Shown here: one piece after another, positions 17,231 to 27,807 of the stretch
Position numbering within the stretch: the stretch's first letter is position 1
How the letters are laid out: each line of letters opens with the position of its first letter
Assembly (NCBI RefSeq): GCF_000967965.1
Contig: NZ_LACC01000011.1
Span: 186,001-250,000, forward strand
Reading direction: 5' to 3'
DNA from: Pseudomonas fluorescens
GTDB taxonomy: Bacteria; Pseudomonadota; Gammaproteobacteria; Pseudomonadales; Pseudomonadaceae
Length of the DNA: 64,000 nt
Made by a program: the position numbers and the translations under genes
The notes under the pieces: model-generated
The model's input: only the letters and a program-made list of their open reading frames with translations
Told to the model about the DNA's origin: nothing
Database searches by the model: none

Positions 17231-19129
17231 ATGATTCCCCCCTCCCGTTTTCTTGCGTGGCTGTTGCTGCCGCTGTTGGCTGCGTGCAGTTTTCAGCTAC
17301 TGGCCGCTCCCGCCGAAGGTGCGCCGCAGGCGCTGCACTTGCTCGATTACATCGGCGAGGATTACCCGGACACGGTGCAGGCGGGCAGCATCACGGACCA
17401 GGCCGGATTTCGCGCGCAGCAAGAATCGGTCAAGACACTGGGCAGTCTGATTGCAGCCATGCCGGCCAAGCCGGAAAAAGCCGTGCTGGAGCAAAGCCTG
17501 GCCGCGCTGGGAAATTCCATCAGCGCCCGTCAGGAGGGGACCGAGGTCACTCGCCAGGCCCGACAACTGGGCGCGAAGCTGGCCGTGGCCTATGAAGTCA
17601 GCCAGGCTCCGGTCATTACACCGGACCCGGCGCGTGGCGCGCCGCTGTACGCTCAGCATTGCTCGGTCTGCCACGGCGATACAGGGGCCGGCGACGGCCC
17701 GGCAGGTGTCGGCATGACGCCTCCGCCATCCAATCTGCGTGATACCACACGACTGGATCGACTGAGCCTCTACGCGATCTACAGCACCTTGGGTCAGGGC
17801 GTCGAAGGGACTGACATGCCTGCCTTTGCCGATCAACTGGATGATCGTCAGCGCTGGGACCTGGCCACCTATATCGCCAGCTTCAGTGTTGACCCGGCGA
17901 CGGCCAAGGCTGAAAAGACTTACAACATCGCCGACCTCGCTCGTCAGACCCCGACCGAAGTACAGGCCGCCGAAGGCCCGCAAGCCGCCGCGACCTTCCG
18001 TGCCCAGCGGGCGCAACCGCCCCAGGTCAAGCGTGGCCCGGCGCAACTGCTCGACTACACCGCAGCCACTCTGGACAAGAGCATCGCGGCGTATCGTGCC
18101 GGTGAGCATGATCAGGCTTATGACTTATCGGTAGCGGCGTATCTGGAAGGCTTCGAGCTGGTTGAGAGCTCGCTGGATAACATTGACGCCAACGTGCGCA
18201 AAGACACTGAAAAATCCCTGATGGCCTACCGTCAATCGTTGCAGGACGGCCTGCCGGTGAGCGAGGTCGAGCAGCGTCTGGACGTGACCAAGGGCAAGTT
18301 GAAGGCATCGGCCGGCCTGTTGGGCAACGAGGGTTTGAGCTGGTCGCTGAGTTACATTTCCGGCCTGCTGATTTTGCTGCGCGAAGGTCTGGAAGCGATT
18401 CTGGTGCTGGCGGCGATCCTTGCTTTCCTGCGTAACACAGGCCAACAAACGGCAGTGCGCAGCGTTAACGTCGGCTGGGGCCTGGCGTTTGTGGCGGGGC
18501 TGGGCACCTGGGCGCTGGCAGCCTATGTGATTGATGTCAGCGGTTCGCAGCGCGAGTTGCTGGAAGGCGCGACAGCGTTGTTTGCCAGCGTCATGGTGCT
18601 GTGGCTGGGCGTGTGGATGCACGATCGTCGTCACGCGGCGGCCTGGCAGGATTACATCAAGAGCAGCCTGGTGGGCGGCGGCGGGCGTTTCGGTTTTGCG
18701 ACCCTGGCGTTCTTCTCGGTGTATCGCGAACTGTTCGAAGTGATCCTGTTCTACGAAACCCTGTGGTTGCAGGCAGGCCCCGCAGGGCACAACGCGGTGC
18801 TGGCTGGTGGGGCCACGGCGCTGGTGCTGCTGGTCGGCCTGGCCTGGGTGATTTTGCGCGGTTCGGCGAAGTTGCCGCTGGCGCTGTTCTTCAGCATCAA
18901 CGCCGGTCTTTTGTGCGCCTTGTCGGTGGTGTTTGCCGGGCATGGCGTGAAAGCGCTGCAGGAAGCCGGGATTTTCGGCACGCGGCCGGTGCCGTTCTTT
19001 GACTTTGAATGGCTGGGGATCCATACCGATGCGTATTCGTTGAGCGCCCAGGCTGTGGCGATCATTGCGATTGTCGTGTTGTACGGTCGTAGCCGGGTGG
19101 TTGAGAGGCAGCGGGTGCAGGTTTCTTAA
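17231..19129 (+). CDS. Cytochrome c - FTR1 iron permease fusion
   Basis: This 632-residue protein joins a periplasmic part to an iron permease. After a signal sequence (residues 1-25) comes a helical region, then a c-type cytochrome domain with CSVCH at 144-148 and a likely axial Met in GTDMPAFA near 196. A helical linker follows, then an FTR1 membrane domain from about 375 with the iron motifs REGLE near 384 and RELFE near 499. FTR1 permeases take up ferric iron after ferrous oxidation; the fused cytochrome could accept the electron. No efeO/efeB partners are adjacent. Only a weak Fur-like sequence is visible upstream, around 17217. Confidence 0.92.
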   Translation: MIPPSRFLAWLLLPLLAACSFQLLAAPAEGAPQALHLLDYIGEDYPDTVQAGSITDQAGFRAQQESVKTLGSLIAAMPAKPEKAVLEQSLAALGNSISARQEGTEVTRQARQLGAKLAVAYEVSQAPVITPDPARGAPLYAQHCSVCHGDTGAGDGPAGVGMTPPPSNLRDTTRLDRLSLYAIYSTLGQGVEGTDMPAFADQLDDRQRWDLATYIASFSVDPATAKAEKTYNIADLARQTPTEVQAAEGPQAAATFRAQRAQPPQVKRGPAQLLDYTAATLDKSIAAYRAGEHDQAYDLSVAAYLEGFELVESSLDNIDANVRKDTEKSLMAYRQSLQDGLPVSEVEQRLDVTKGKLKASAGLLGNEGLSWSLSYISGLLILLREGLEAILVLAAILAFLRNTGQQTAVRSVNVGWGLAFVAGLGTWALAAYVIDVSGSQRELLEGATALFASVMVLWLGVWMHDRRHAAAWQDYIKSSLVGGGGRFGFATLAFFSVYRELFEVILFYETLWLQAGPAGHNAVLAGGATALVLLVGLAWVILRGSAKLPLALFFSINAGLLCALSVVFAGHGVKALQEAGIFGTRPVPFFDFEWLGIHTDAYSLSAQAVAIIAIVVLYGRSRVVERQRVQVS

Positions 19130-19150
19130 ACGGCATTCGCTGCGCTCACT

Positions 19151-19214
19151 TTCGCGGGCAAGCCACGCTCCCACAGGTTTAGCGTTAACCTGTGGGAACG
19201 TGGCTTGCCCGCGA
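19151..19214. repeat. REPIN with GTTAAC centre
   Basis: TTCGCGGGCAAGCCACGCTC CCACAGGTTT reads into AGCGTTAACCTGTGGGAACG TGGCTTGCCCGCGA, a nearly perfect long inverted repeat with almost no spacer. It fills most of the gap before the yaiI-type gene. Confidence 0.85.
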
Positions 19215-19238
19215 TGCTTTTCAACAGAGGAAAATTCA

Positions 19239-19694
19239 ATGCGTGTGTGGATCGATGCCGACGCCTGCCCGCGGGCAGCCAAGGATCTGGTGGTGAAGTT
19301 CGCCCTCAAGCGCCAGTTCGAAGTGGTGCTGGTGGCCGGGCAACCGCAGACCAAACCGGGGCTGGCACTGGTCAAGCTGATCGTGGTGCCGAGCGGACCG
19401 GATGCGGCCGATGACTACCTGGTGGAACACGCAGTACCCGGTGAGCTGGTGATCTGCAGCGATGTGCCGCTGGCCGATCGTCTGGTGAAGAAGGGCGTGG
19501 CAGCGCTCGACCCACGGGGCAAGGAGTTTGATGCGCAGAACATGGGCGAGCGGCTGGCGGTTCGCAACCTGTTCACTGATTTGCGCGAACAGGGGCAAAT
19601 GGGTGGTGGGCCCGCACCGTTTGGCGACCGTGAGAAGCAGGCGTTTGCCAATGCGCTGGACCGGATTCTCACCCGGCTGGCCCGCAAACTGTAG
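19239..19694 (+). CDS. YaiI/YqxD family protein (UPF0178)
   Basis: This 151-residue protein starts MRVWIDADACPRAAKDLVVK, the UPF0178 signature with a conserved Asp-Ala-Asp-Ala-Cys. Further family blocks are VVPSGPDAADDYLVEH near 49 and VICSDVPLADRLVKKG near 71, then GGGPAPFGDREKQAFANALD near 123. These resemble a PIN-like metal nuclease fold, but activity is unproven. AGAGGAAAA precedes the ATG. The upstream extension of the frame runs through the REPIN and into the FTR1 gene and is not real. Confidence 0.93.
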   Translation: MRVWIDADACPRAAKDLVVKFALKRQFEVVLVAGQPQTKPGLALVKLIVVPSGPDAADDYLVEHAVPGELVICSDVPLADRLVKKGVAALDPRGKEFDAQNMGERLAVRNLFTDLREQGQMGGGPAPFGDREKQAFANALDRILTRLARKL

Positions 19695-19804
19695 GAGCGA
19701 GCTTGCTCCGGGCGGCGATCCGACGATGGACGTCAACGATGACGAGTGCTGGCTGGATGAACGCGGCGCTCTCACGTCTTTCTCGAGCAAGCTCGCTCCT
19801 ACAG
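19691..19804. repeat. REPIN between convergent genes
   Basis: GTAGGAGCGAGCTTGCTCC at 19691 and the inverted TCGAGCAAGCTCGCTCCTAC ending near 19804 flank about 70 bases. It separates the converging yaiI-type gene and elbB; its first bases overlap the end of the yaiI-type gene. Confidence 0.8.
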
Positions 19805-19816
19805 TTCTGAACAGTA

Positions 19817-20485
19817 TCAGGCGTCGTTTTCGTGGGTCAGTTCGAGCACACGGTCGACCAGTTTGTTAATGCCTGAAGCCGCTTCACTGATCGATTGCGC
19901 CAGCATATAGGCCGGTGTGCTCACCAGTTTGCGTGCCTTATCCTCGACGATCTCACTGACCGCACAATCGGTATGGGTCGCGCCCATCTTGTTCATCGCG
20001 GCAGCCGTGTCGGTGTCGTTGCCAATGGTGCAGATGACGCCAGGGCCGTAGATCTTTGCCGCCAGGGCGGGGGAGATGCACATCAACCCCACCGGTTTGC
20101 CGGCCTCGGCAAAGGCTTCGGTCAGTGCCAGGACATCCGGTTGAACGGTGCAGCCGGCGCCTTCGATGGCGAAGTTGGACAGGTTCTTGGCCGAGCCGAA
20201 GCCGCCGGGCACGATCAGCGCATCGAACTCATCGATGTTCGCTTCACGGATATCCTTGATGTTGCCCCGGGCAATCCGCGCCGATTCCACCAGCACGTTG
20301 CGCGATTCGGGCATTTCTTCGCCGGTCAGGTGGTTAATCACATGCAATTGCGCGATGTTCGGTGCGAAACACTGCACCTGGGCCCCGCGCTGGTCCAGAC
20401 GCAGCAGGGTGATGACGCTCTCGTGGAGCTCGGCGCCGTCGTACACGCCACAACCGGAAAGGATCACTGCAACTTTTTTGCTCAT
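19817..20485 (-). CDS. elbB: DJ-1/PfpI-family glyoxalase ElbB
   Basis: This 222-residue protein begins MSKKVAVILSGCGVYDGAEL and matches ElbB, formerly linked to isoprenoid synthesis. The DJ-1 nucleophile elbow is seen at VGLMCISPALAAK near residue 133, and DALIVPGGFGSAKNLSNFAI lies near 90. Such proteins can act as glyoxalases or deglycases on methylglyoxal. It stands alone, divergent from the desaturase-family gene. Confidence 0.94.
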   Translation of the reverse strand: MSKKVAVILSGCGVYDGAELHESVITLLRLDQRGAQVQCFAPNIAQLHVINHLTGEEMPESRNVLVESARIARGNIKDIREANIDEFDALIVPGGFGSAKNLSNFAIEGAGCTVQPDVLALTEAFAEAGKPVGLMCISPALAAKIYGPGVICTIGNDTDTAAAMNKMGATHTDCAVSEIVEDKARKLVSTPAYMLAQSISEAASGINKLVDRVLELTHENDA

Positions 20486-20600
20486 GGGCTTTTCTCCAGA
20501 TTCATGGCGTTAAATGTCCACTAATTTGTCCCGCGTTGCCATAGGGTTAATTCGCGGCTGCACATAGCATCTGTCCTCAAGATTCCGATCAGGGCGCGTC

Positions 20601-21836
20601 ATGGACTTCATTCTGTATGCAGTGCCGTTTTTCTTTTTTCTGATAGCCGTCGAGTTGCTGGCGGACCGTTGGCGCGGGGTAAGCAATTATCGGGTGGCGG
20701 ACGCGATCAACAGCATCAGCACCGGCGTGCTGTCGACCACCACGGGTCTGTTGACCAAGGGTGTGGGACTGGTGACCTACGCCTTTGCCCTCAAGCACCT
20801 GGCGCTGTTCGAACTGTCGGCCGACAGCGTCTGGACCTGGGTGTTTGCCTTTGTCTTCTACGATTTCTGCTACTACTGGCTGCATCGCATGGGCCACGAG
20901 CGCAACATCCTCTGGGCCGCCCATTCGGTGCATCACCAGAGCGAGGACTACAACCTGTCCACGGCGTTGCGCCAGACCAGTACCGGATTCTTGTTGGGCT
21001 GGATCTTCTACCTGCCGATGGCGGTGTCCGGCGTGCCGCTGCTGGTGTTCGTCAGTGTCGCGGCGCTGAACCTGCTGTACCAGTTCTGGGTGCACACCCG
21101 GCACATTCCCAAGCTTGGCTGGTTCGAATGGTTCTTTGTCACGCCGTCCAATCATCGGGCCCACCATGCACAGAACGCTCTCTACATGGATCGCAACTAC
21201 GGCGGTGTGTTCATTATCTGGGACCGTTTGTTCGGTTCGTTCCAGGAAGAAGACGACAACGAGCCGGTGATCTTCGGCGTGACCACGCCGCTGGCGAGCT
21301 GGAACCCCGTGTGGGCGAACGTGCAGTTCTATGCGCAGTTGTGGGCCGATGCGCGGCGTGCCGAAAGCACCTGGGATAAGCTACGGATCTGGTTCATGCG
21401 CACCGGCTGGCGCCCGGCGGACGTGGCGGCCAGATACCCGATGAACAAGCCGGACCTGAGCCAGTTCCGTAAATTCGAGGTGGCGCTGGACGGGCGTCAG
21501 CAGCTCTACGTCCTCTTGCAGTTCTGCGTCTATATCGCGCTGGGCAGTTACCTGATGAATCTTGAACCGAAGCTGCCAGTCGCCGCCCTGGTGTTGGGTT
21601 GGGGAGCGGTGGCGTTCGGTCTGTTTGTGCTGGGCGTAGCCCTGGAGAATCGCCCGAGGGCGTTGAAGCTGGAGCTGGTGCGGCTGGCGTCGAACCTGCC
21701 ATTGGCATGGCTGGCCCCGATGGTGGGGCTGTGGCCGGCCAGCGCGGTGGGCTGGGTCGGCCTGCTCAGCTACAGCCTGTTGAGCGGCGTCGGTCTCTAC
21801 TGTTGCAGGAACCGCATCACTCGGTTGGCGTCGTAG
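20601..21836 (+). CDS. Sterol desaturase / fatty acid hydroxylase family membrane enzyme
   Basis: This 411-residue integral membrane protein has the three histidine clusters of the di-iron hydroxylase superfamily: HRMGHE near residue 95, HSVHHQSE near 111, and SNHRAHHAQN near 184. The hydroxylase domain spans about 80-220. After a cytosolic segment, a C-terminal set of about four more helices (residues 295-405) extends beyond the usual family length. It likely hydroxylates or desaturates a lipid; the substrate is unknown. Its last 20 bases overlap the end of the convergent dedA gene. Confidence 0.9.
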   Translation: MDFILYAVPFFFFLIAVELLADRWRGVSNYRVADAINSISTGVLSTTTGLLTKGVGLVTYAFALKHLALFELSADSVWTWVFAFVFYDFCYYWLHRMGHERNILWAAHSVHHQSEDYNLSTALRQTSTGFLLGWIFYLPMAVSGVPLLVFVSVAALNLLYQFWVHTRHIPKLGWFEWFFVTPSNHRAHHAQNALYMDRNYGGVFIIWDRLFGSFQEEDDNEPVIFGVTTPLASWNPVWANVQFYAQLWADARRAESTWDKLRIWFMRTGWRPADVAARYPMNKPDLSQFRKFEVALDGRQQLYVLLQFCVYIALGSYLMNLEPKLPVAALVLGWGAVAFGLFVLGVALENRPRALKLELVRLASNLPLAWLAPMVGLWPASAVGWVGLLSYSLLSGVGLYCCRNRITRLAS

Positions 21837-22449
21837 GGCCTTCGGTGTTGGTCCGCGTAGCTTTCAGGGCTTGTTCGTCGGCGTAGACCTGCTTGGCCAG
21901 GCGGGCATTCTTGAAGCGCCGGCGCAGCCACAGCACGAAGCCCAGGACCAGCAGTGCACCGAGCACCCAGAGTTCGTACTTCTTCACACTGCCGAGCATG
22001 CCTTCGAGCACTGCGCCGAAATGGTACGCGGCCGCTGCCAGGGCTGCGGCCCAGATCGCTGCACCAATTCCGTTGAGCAGCAGGTAACGGCCCGGCGGAT
22101 AGCCTGACAGCCCGATGGCCACCGGCATCACCGTGCGTAAACCGTAGACGAAACGGAAGCTCAATACCCAGATGTCCGGATGCTTGCGAATGTGTTCCAG
22201 CGCCCGGTCACCCATCATTTGCCAACGCGGCTTGCGCGCTAGCAACTTGCGGCCGTGCTTGCGCCCCAGGAAATACCACAGCTGGTCGCCGGCATAGCTG
22301 CCGAAGAAGGCCACGACCACCACCAGGTTGATGTCCATGTATCCACGGAACGCGAGGAAGCCCGCGAGTACCAGAATGGTTTCGCCTTCGAAGAACGTGC
22401 CTAGAAAAAGGGCAAAGTAGCCGAAGTCATGCAGAAATTGTTGGAGCAT
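21817..22449 (-). CDS. DedA family membrane protein
   Basis: This 210-residue protein shows DedA features: FGYFALFLGTFFEGETILVLAG near the N-terminus, FFGSYAGDQLWYFLGRKHG near 50, and RFVYGLRTVMPVAIGLSGYP near 97, with several membrane helices. DedA proteins are needed for membrane homeostasis and probably move lipids between leaflets. The C-terminus is basic (LRRRFKNARLAKQ) and cytosolic. It is divergent from hemB, sharing a 208-base region. Confidence 0.93.
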   Translation of the reverse strand: MLQQFLHDFGYFALFLGTFFEGETILVLAGFLAFRGYMDINLVVVVAFFGSYAGDQLWYFLGRKHGRKLLARKPRWQMMGDRALEHIRKHPDIWVLSFRFVYGLRTVMPVAIGLSGYPPGRYLLLNGIGAAIWAAALAAAAYHFGAVLEGMLGSVKKYELWVLGALLVLGFVLWLRRRFKNARLAKQVYADEQALKATRTNTEGPTTPTE

Positions 22450-22563
22450 TGTCTGGGTGCTGGCGAAATGAACGCGCAGCCTAACCCTTCGGACACATTC
22501 AGGAAAGTGTCCAAATGTGTCTCGACGTGAACATTTCCTACAATGACAATGGAATGCGGCTAC

Positions 22564-22618
22564 CTGTCACAGGGGTGCACACAACTGTAATACGTTCGTC
22601 ATAATGGCCGCTTATAAC
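22564..22618 (+). promoter_or_regulatory. Candidate PhoB-dependent promoter of hemB-ppk
   Basis: CTGTAAT (22585) and TCGTCAT (22596) are spaced 11 bases apart like the halves of a Pho box. They end exactly ten bases before TATAAC (22613-22618), the spacing usual in Pho promoters that lack a -35 box. A second, weaker pair, CTGTCAC (22564) and GTGCACA (22575), lies just upstream with nearly the same phase. CATAAT at 22600 is an alternative -10. This rests on visual matching to the known Pho box consensus. Confidence 0.45.
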
Positions 22619-22636
22619 TGTCACGCTCGCCCGTAA

Positions 22637-23671
<1,035 letters not shown>

Positions 23672-23689
23672 CCCTCCCAGGAACATTCG

Positions 23690-25912
23690 ATGAATACCGA
23701 AGTACTCACTGAAGTTGCCGTAAAAGACGCTCAACCTGTGGTGGAGCAAGTCGAAGAGACCCCGCCGGAGCTGGAGCCAGCTCCGCCCGCGGCGGTCGTC
23801 GAAACCGCCGTGACAGCGCCAGTGCTGGCCATTCCCGGCCTGGATGACAGCAGCCTGTACATCCACCGCGAGCTCTCGCAACTGCAGTTCAACATCCGCG
23901 TGCTGGAGCAGGCGCTGGACGAGTCCTATCCATTGCTGGAGCGGCTGAAGTTTCTGTTGATCTTCTCCAGCAACCTGGACGAGTTCTTCGAGATTCGTGT
24001 CGCCGGCCTCAAGAAGCAGATCACCTTCGCCCGTGAACAGGCCGGCGCCGATGGTCTGCAGCCGCATCAGGCGCTGGCACGCATCAGCGAACTGGTCCAC
24101 GGTCACGTCGATCGCCAGTACGCGATCCTCAACGACATTCTGTTGCCGGAGCTGGAAAAACATCAGGTCCGCTTCATCCGTCGCCGCAACTGGACGACCA
24201 AGCTCAAGACCTGGGTCCGCCGCTATTTCCGTGACGAGATCGCACCGATCATCACCCCGATCGGTCTCGACCCGACGCACCCGTTCCCGTTGCTGGTGAA
24301 CAAGAGCCTGAACTTCATCGTCGAGCTCGAAGGCATCGACGCCTTTGGCCGCGATTCCGGTCTGGCGATCATCCCGGCGCCACGCCTGCTGCCGCGCATC
24401 ATCAAGGTGCCGGAAGAAGTCGGCGGCGCTGGCGACAACTATGTATTCCTGTCGTCGATGATCCACGCCCACGCCGATGACCTGTTCCAGGGCATGAAGG
24501 TCAAGGGCTGCTACCAGTTCCGCCTGACCCGTAACGCCGACCTGGCGCTGGACTCCGAAGACGTCGAAGACCTGGCCCGCGCCTTGCGCGGCGAACTGTT
24601 CTCCCGTCGCTATGGCGATGCGGTGCGTCTGGAAGTGGCCGACACCTGCCCGAAACATCTGTCCGACTACCTGCTCAAGCAATTCAACCTGAGCGAGACG
24701 GAGTTGTATCAGGTCAACGGCCCGGTGAACCTGACGCGGCTGTTCAGCATCACCGGCCTGGACAGTCAGCGCGAACTGCAATACCTGCCGTTCACCCCGC
24801 AGATTCCGAAACTGCTGCAGAACAGCGAGAATATTTTCAGCGTGATCAGCAAGCAGGACATCCTGCTGCTGCACCCGTTCGAGTCGTTCACCCCGGTGGT
24901 CGACCTGCTGCGCCAGGCCGCCAAGGACCCACACGTTCTGGCGGTGCGCCAGACCCTGTACCGTTCTGGCGCCAACTCGGAAATCGTCGATGCGCTGGTG
25001 GATGCGGCGCGTAACGGCAAGGAGGTCACGGCGGTGATCGAATTGCGCGCGCGCTTCGACGAAGAGTCCAACCTGCAACTGGCCAGCCGTCTGCAAGCGG
25101 CCGGTGCGGTGGTGATCTACGGTGTCGTCGGCTTCAAGACCCACGCCAAGATGATGTTGATTTTGCGGCGCGAAGCCGGCGAGATTGTGCGTTATGCGCA
25201 CCTCGGCACCGGTAACTACCACGCCGGCAACGCCCGCCTGTATACCGACTACAGCCTGCTGACCTCCGACGACGCCTTGTGCGAAGACGTCGGCAAACTG
25301 TTCAGCCAGTTGATCGGCATGGGTAAGACGCTGCGCATGAAGAAACTGCTGCACGCGCCGTTCACCCTGAAAAAGGGCATGCTCGACATGATTGCCCGCG
25401 AAACCCAGTTCGCCCTCGACGGCAAACCGGCGCACATCATCGCCAAGTTCAACTCGCTGACCGATCCGAAGATCATCCGCGCGTTGTACAAGGCCAGCCA
25501 GTCAGGTGTGCGCATCGATCTGGTGGTGCGTGGCATGTGCTGCCTGCGGCCAGGCATCGCCGGGGTTTCCCATAACATCCACGTGCGTTCGATCATTGGC
25601 CGCTTCCTGGAACACACCAGGGTCTTCTACTTCCTCAACGGTGGCGACGAGCTGATGTACCTGTCCAGTGCCGACTGGATGGAACGCAACCTCGACAAGC
25701 GCGTCGAGACTTGCTTCCCGGTGGAAGGCAAGAAGCTGATCATGCGGGTCAAGAAAGAACTGGAGTTGTATCTGACTGATAACACCCACAGCTGGAGCCT
25801 GCAGTCGGACGGTCGTTACATCCGTAACACACCGACCGGCAACCAGAACCCGCGCAGCGCCCAGGCGACATTGCTGGAGCGTTTGGGTAGTCCGATACTG
25901 GCTGTGCGGTAA
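23690..25912 (+). CDS. ppk: Polyphosphate kinase
   Basis: This 740-residue enzyme makes inorganic polyphosphate from ATP. After a 55-residue Pro/Glu-rich extension come the N domain ([20 protein letters not shown]), the head domain, and two catalytic domains with [14 protein letters not shown] and [20 protein letters not shown] near residues 485-525, which carry the phosphorylated histidine region, and [18 protein letters not shown] near 635. It lies 18 bases after hemB and faces ppx, the enzyme that degrades its product. A strong terminator follows. Confidence 0.98.
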   Translation: MNTEVLTEVAVKDAQPVVEQVEETPPELEPAPPAAVVETAVTAPVLAIPGLDDSSLYIHRELSQLQFNIRVLEQALDESYPLLERLKFLLIFSSNLDEFFEIRVAGLKKQITFAREQAGADGLQPHQALARISELVHGHVDRQYAILNDILLPELEKHQVRFIRRRNWTTKLKTWVRRYFRDEIAPIITPIGLDPTHPFPLLVNKSLNFIVELEGIDAFGRDSGLAIIPAPRLLPRIIKVPEEVGGAGDNYVFLSSMIHAHADDLFQGMKVKGCYQFRLTRNADLALDSEDVEDLARALRGELFSRRYGDAVRLEVADTCPKHLSDYLLKQFNLSETELYQVNGPVNLTRLFSITGLDSQRELQYLPFTPQIPKLLQNSENIFSVISKQDILLLHPFESFTPVVDLLRQAAKDPHVLAVRQTLYRSGANSEIVDALVDAARNGKEVTAVIELRARFDEESNLQLASRLQAAGAVVIYGVVGFKTHAKMMLILRREAGEIVRYAHLGTGNYHAGNARLYTDYSLLTSDDALCEDVGKLFSQLIGMGKTLRMKKLLHAPFTLKKGMLDMIARETQFALDGKPAHIIAKFNSLTDPKIIRALYKASQSGVRIDLVVRGMCCLRPGIAGVSHNIHVRSIIGRFLEHTRVFYFLNGGDELMYLSSADWMERNLDKRVETCFPVEGKKLIMRVKKELELYLTDNTHSWSLQSDGRYIRNTPTGNQNPRSAQATLLERLGSPILAVR

Positions 25913-25928
25913 CGCGGATCAGGCAGAC

Positions 25929-25963
25929 AAAAAAAGGGCGATCCAAATGGATCGCCCTTTTTC
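25929..25963 (+). terminator. Rho-independent terminator of ppk
   Basis: AAGGGCGATCC pairs with GGATCGCCCTT around AAAT, with an A-run before and TTTTCG after; it could also work on the reverse strand. Confidence 0.9.
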
Positions 25964-25980
25964 GTTTTCACTGTATTCCT

Positions 25981-26109
25981 GTGGCGAGGGAGCTTGCTCC
26001 CGTTGGGCTGCGCAGCAGCCCCAAAATCAGTGACCAGATATTTTCTGATTACCTGCAAGCGCGGAGGGGGGCGCTTCGCACCCCAGCGGGAGCAAGCTCC
26101 CTCGCCACA
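25981..26109. repeat. REPIN between ppk and ppx
   Basis: Outer arms GTGGCGAGGGAGCTTGCTCC and GGAGCAAGCTCCCTCGCCAC are exact inverses. The interior carries a second hairpin, GGGCTGCGCAGCAGCCC, and the run GCGCTTCGCACCCC, typical of the internal part of P. fluorescens REPINs. Confidence 0.9.
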
Positions 26110-26133
26110 GGGGTTGGCTTCATTTCTGGTGTT

Positions 26134-27636
26134 TCAGCGAGCGCTCAACACGATATCGACCCGGGTCAGCCATTGCGCTTCGATTTCGAAGTCGGCCTGC
26201 GTCAGCTGGTTTTCGTCCAGCCAGTTCTCCGGGAACACCACTTCCAGGCTATTGCCATGGGCGTTCAGTTCCACCTGGGGCATTTGCTGGGTGCCACGGA
26301 TGTGGTGGAACAGGATCGCAAAGCGCAGCAGCGCGCACAGGCGAATCAGCTTGATGCCGTCGTCGCCGAAATCGGCGAACCTGTCCTTGGGAATATTGCG
26401 GCGGTGACCGCGTACCAGCAGCGCGAGCATCAACTGGTCTTCGCGGGAGAACCCGGCGAGGTCCGAGTGCTCGATCAGGTAGGCGCCGTGCTTGTGGTAC
26501 TGGTAGTGAGCGATGTCCAGACCCACTTCATGGACCTTGGCCGCCCAGCCGAGCAGTTCGCGCCAGACGCCGTCTTCCAGATCCCAGTCCTCGGCCACTT
26601 GGTCGAAAGCATGCAGTGCCTTGCGCTCGACCCGTACCGCCTGTTCCTGATCGACGTGGTAGCGCTCCATCAGCGAAGTGAGGGTGCGTTCGCGCACGTC
26701 TTCGTGATGATGGCGGCCCAGCAGGTCATAGAGCACGCCTTCGCGCAGGGCGCCTTCGCAGTGATCCATGCGTTGCAGTTCGAGGGAGTCGAAGATCGCT
26801 TCGAGGATCGCCAGGCCCGCCGGGAAAATCGCCCGGCGATCCGGTTTGATACCTTCGAAATCGATTTTTTCGACGTCGCCCATCTTGATCAGTTTGCGCT
26901 TGAGCCAGGCCAGGCCTTCGGCGTTGACCTCGCCGGTACCATGGCCGCCAGCCTTCAGCGCCAGACCGATGGCGCGGATGGTGCCCGAGGAGCCAATGGC
27001 TTCATCCCAGGTCAGGCGGTGCAGGGCGTGCTCGATGCTCATGATCTCCAGCCGCGCCGCGGTGTATGCCTGGGCGTAACGGGCCGGGGTGATCTTGCCG
27101 TCCTTGAAATAGCGCTGGGTATAGCTGACGCAACCCATCTGCAGGCTTTCGCGCAGCAGCGGTTCGAAGCGCTGGCCAATGATGAATTCGGTACTGCCGC
27201 CGCCGATGTCGGCCACCAGGCGTTTGCCGGGGGTGTCGGCGAGGGTGTGGGACACGCCGAGGTAGATCAGGCGCGCTTCTTCACGGCCGGAAATGACTTC
27301 CACCGGGTGGCCGAGAATTTCTTCGGCGCGACGGATGAATTCGGCGCGGTTGCGGGCTTCACGCAAGGCGTTGGTGCCGACGATGCGAACGGCGCCGGTG
27401 GGCATACCGCTGATCAGTTGGGCGAAACGCTTGAGGCAGTCGAGGCCGCGTTGCATCGATTCTTCGTTGAGATGGCGCTCTTCGTCGATACCGGCGGCCA
27501 GCTGAACCTTCTCCCCGAGACGCTCGAGAATACGGATCTCGCCGTTCTGGGCCTTGGCCACGACCATGTGAAAACTGTTGGAGCCCAGGTCGATTGCGGC
27601 GATCAGGGACAGATTCTTGGCTTGGGATTGCGGCAT
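26134..27636 (-). CDS. ppx: Exopolyphosphatase
   Basis: This 500-residue enzyme removes terminal phosphate from polyphosphate. The start [20 protein letters not shown] at 27636 gives the usual length. ASKHA-fold motifs are [14 protein letters not shown] (phosphate 1), [16 protein letters not shown] near 145 (phosphate 2), and [10 protein letters not shown] near 235. The C-terminal part (about 320-500) is the HD-like helical domain with [13 protein letters not shown] histidines. It converges on ppk. The frame extends 54 codons upstream through REP sequence, which is not coding. Confidence 0.97.
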   Translation of the reverse strand: MPQSQAKNLSLIAAIDLGSNSFHMVVAKAQNGEIRILERLGEKVQLAAGIDEERHLNEESMQRGLDCLKRFAQLISGMPTGAVRIVGTNALREARNRAEFIRRAEEILGHPVEVISGREEARLIYLGVSHTLADTPGKRLVADIGGGSTEFIIGQRFEPLLRESLQMGCVSYTQRYFKDGKITPARYAQAYTAARLEIMSIEHALHRLTWDEAIGSSGTIRAIGLALKAGGHGTGEVNAEGLAWLKRKLIKMGDVEKIDFEGIKPDRRAIFPAGLAILEAIFDSLELQRMDHCEGALREGVLYDLLGRHHHEDVRERTLTSLMERYHVDQEQAVRVERKALHAFDQVAEDWDLEDGVWRELLGWAAKVHEVGLDIAHYQYHKHGAYLIEHSDLAGFSREDQLMLALLVRGHRRNIPKDRFADFGDDGIKLIRLCALLRFAILFHHIRGTQQMPQVELNAHGNSLEVVFPENWLDENQLTQADFEIEAQWLTRVDIVLSAR

Positions 27637-27697
27637 GGTCTGGGGTCTCGGTCGATAACCTCGACATCGTGCCACGATCAAAGGCTGGCGCCAACGC

Positions 27698-27782
27698 GTA
27701 GGAGCTGCCGAAGGCTGCGATCTTTTACCACGGGGGGACCTGCGGCGATGCAAATGGCCTCTTCGCGGGCTTGCCCGCGAAG
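27698..27782. repeat. Two REP-like elements upstream of ppx
   Basis: CGTAGGAGCTGCCGAAGGCTGCGATC at 27698-27723 belongs to a second repeat type common in fluorescent pseudomonads. CTTCGCGGGCTTGCCCGCGAAG at 27761-27782 is a REP hairpin. No gene lies in this 170-base gap. Confidence 0.75.
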
Positions 27783-27807
27783 GTGGCGTCATTAGCACCG
27801 ATGATCT

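Noticed and set aside
17217..17231. Fur box directly before the FTR1 fusion gene
   Set aside because: TGAGATTCATTCATG matches only about nine of fourteen informative positions of the 7-1-7 consensus and overlaps the start codon; too weak to list as a site.
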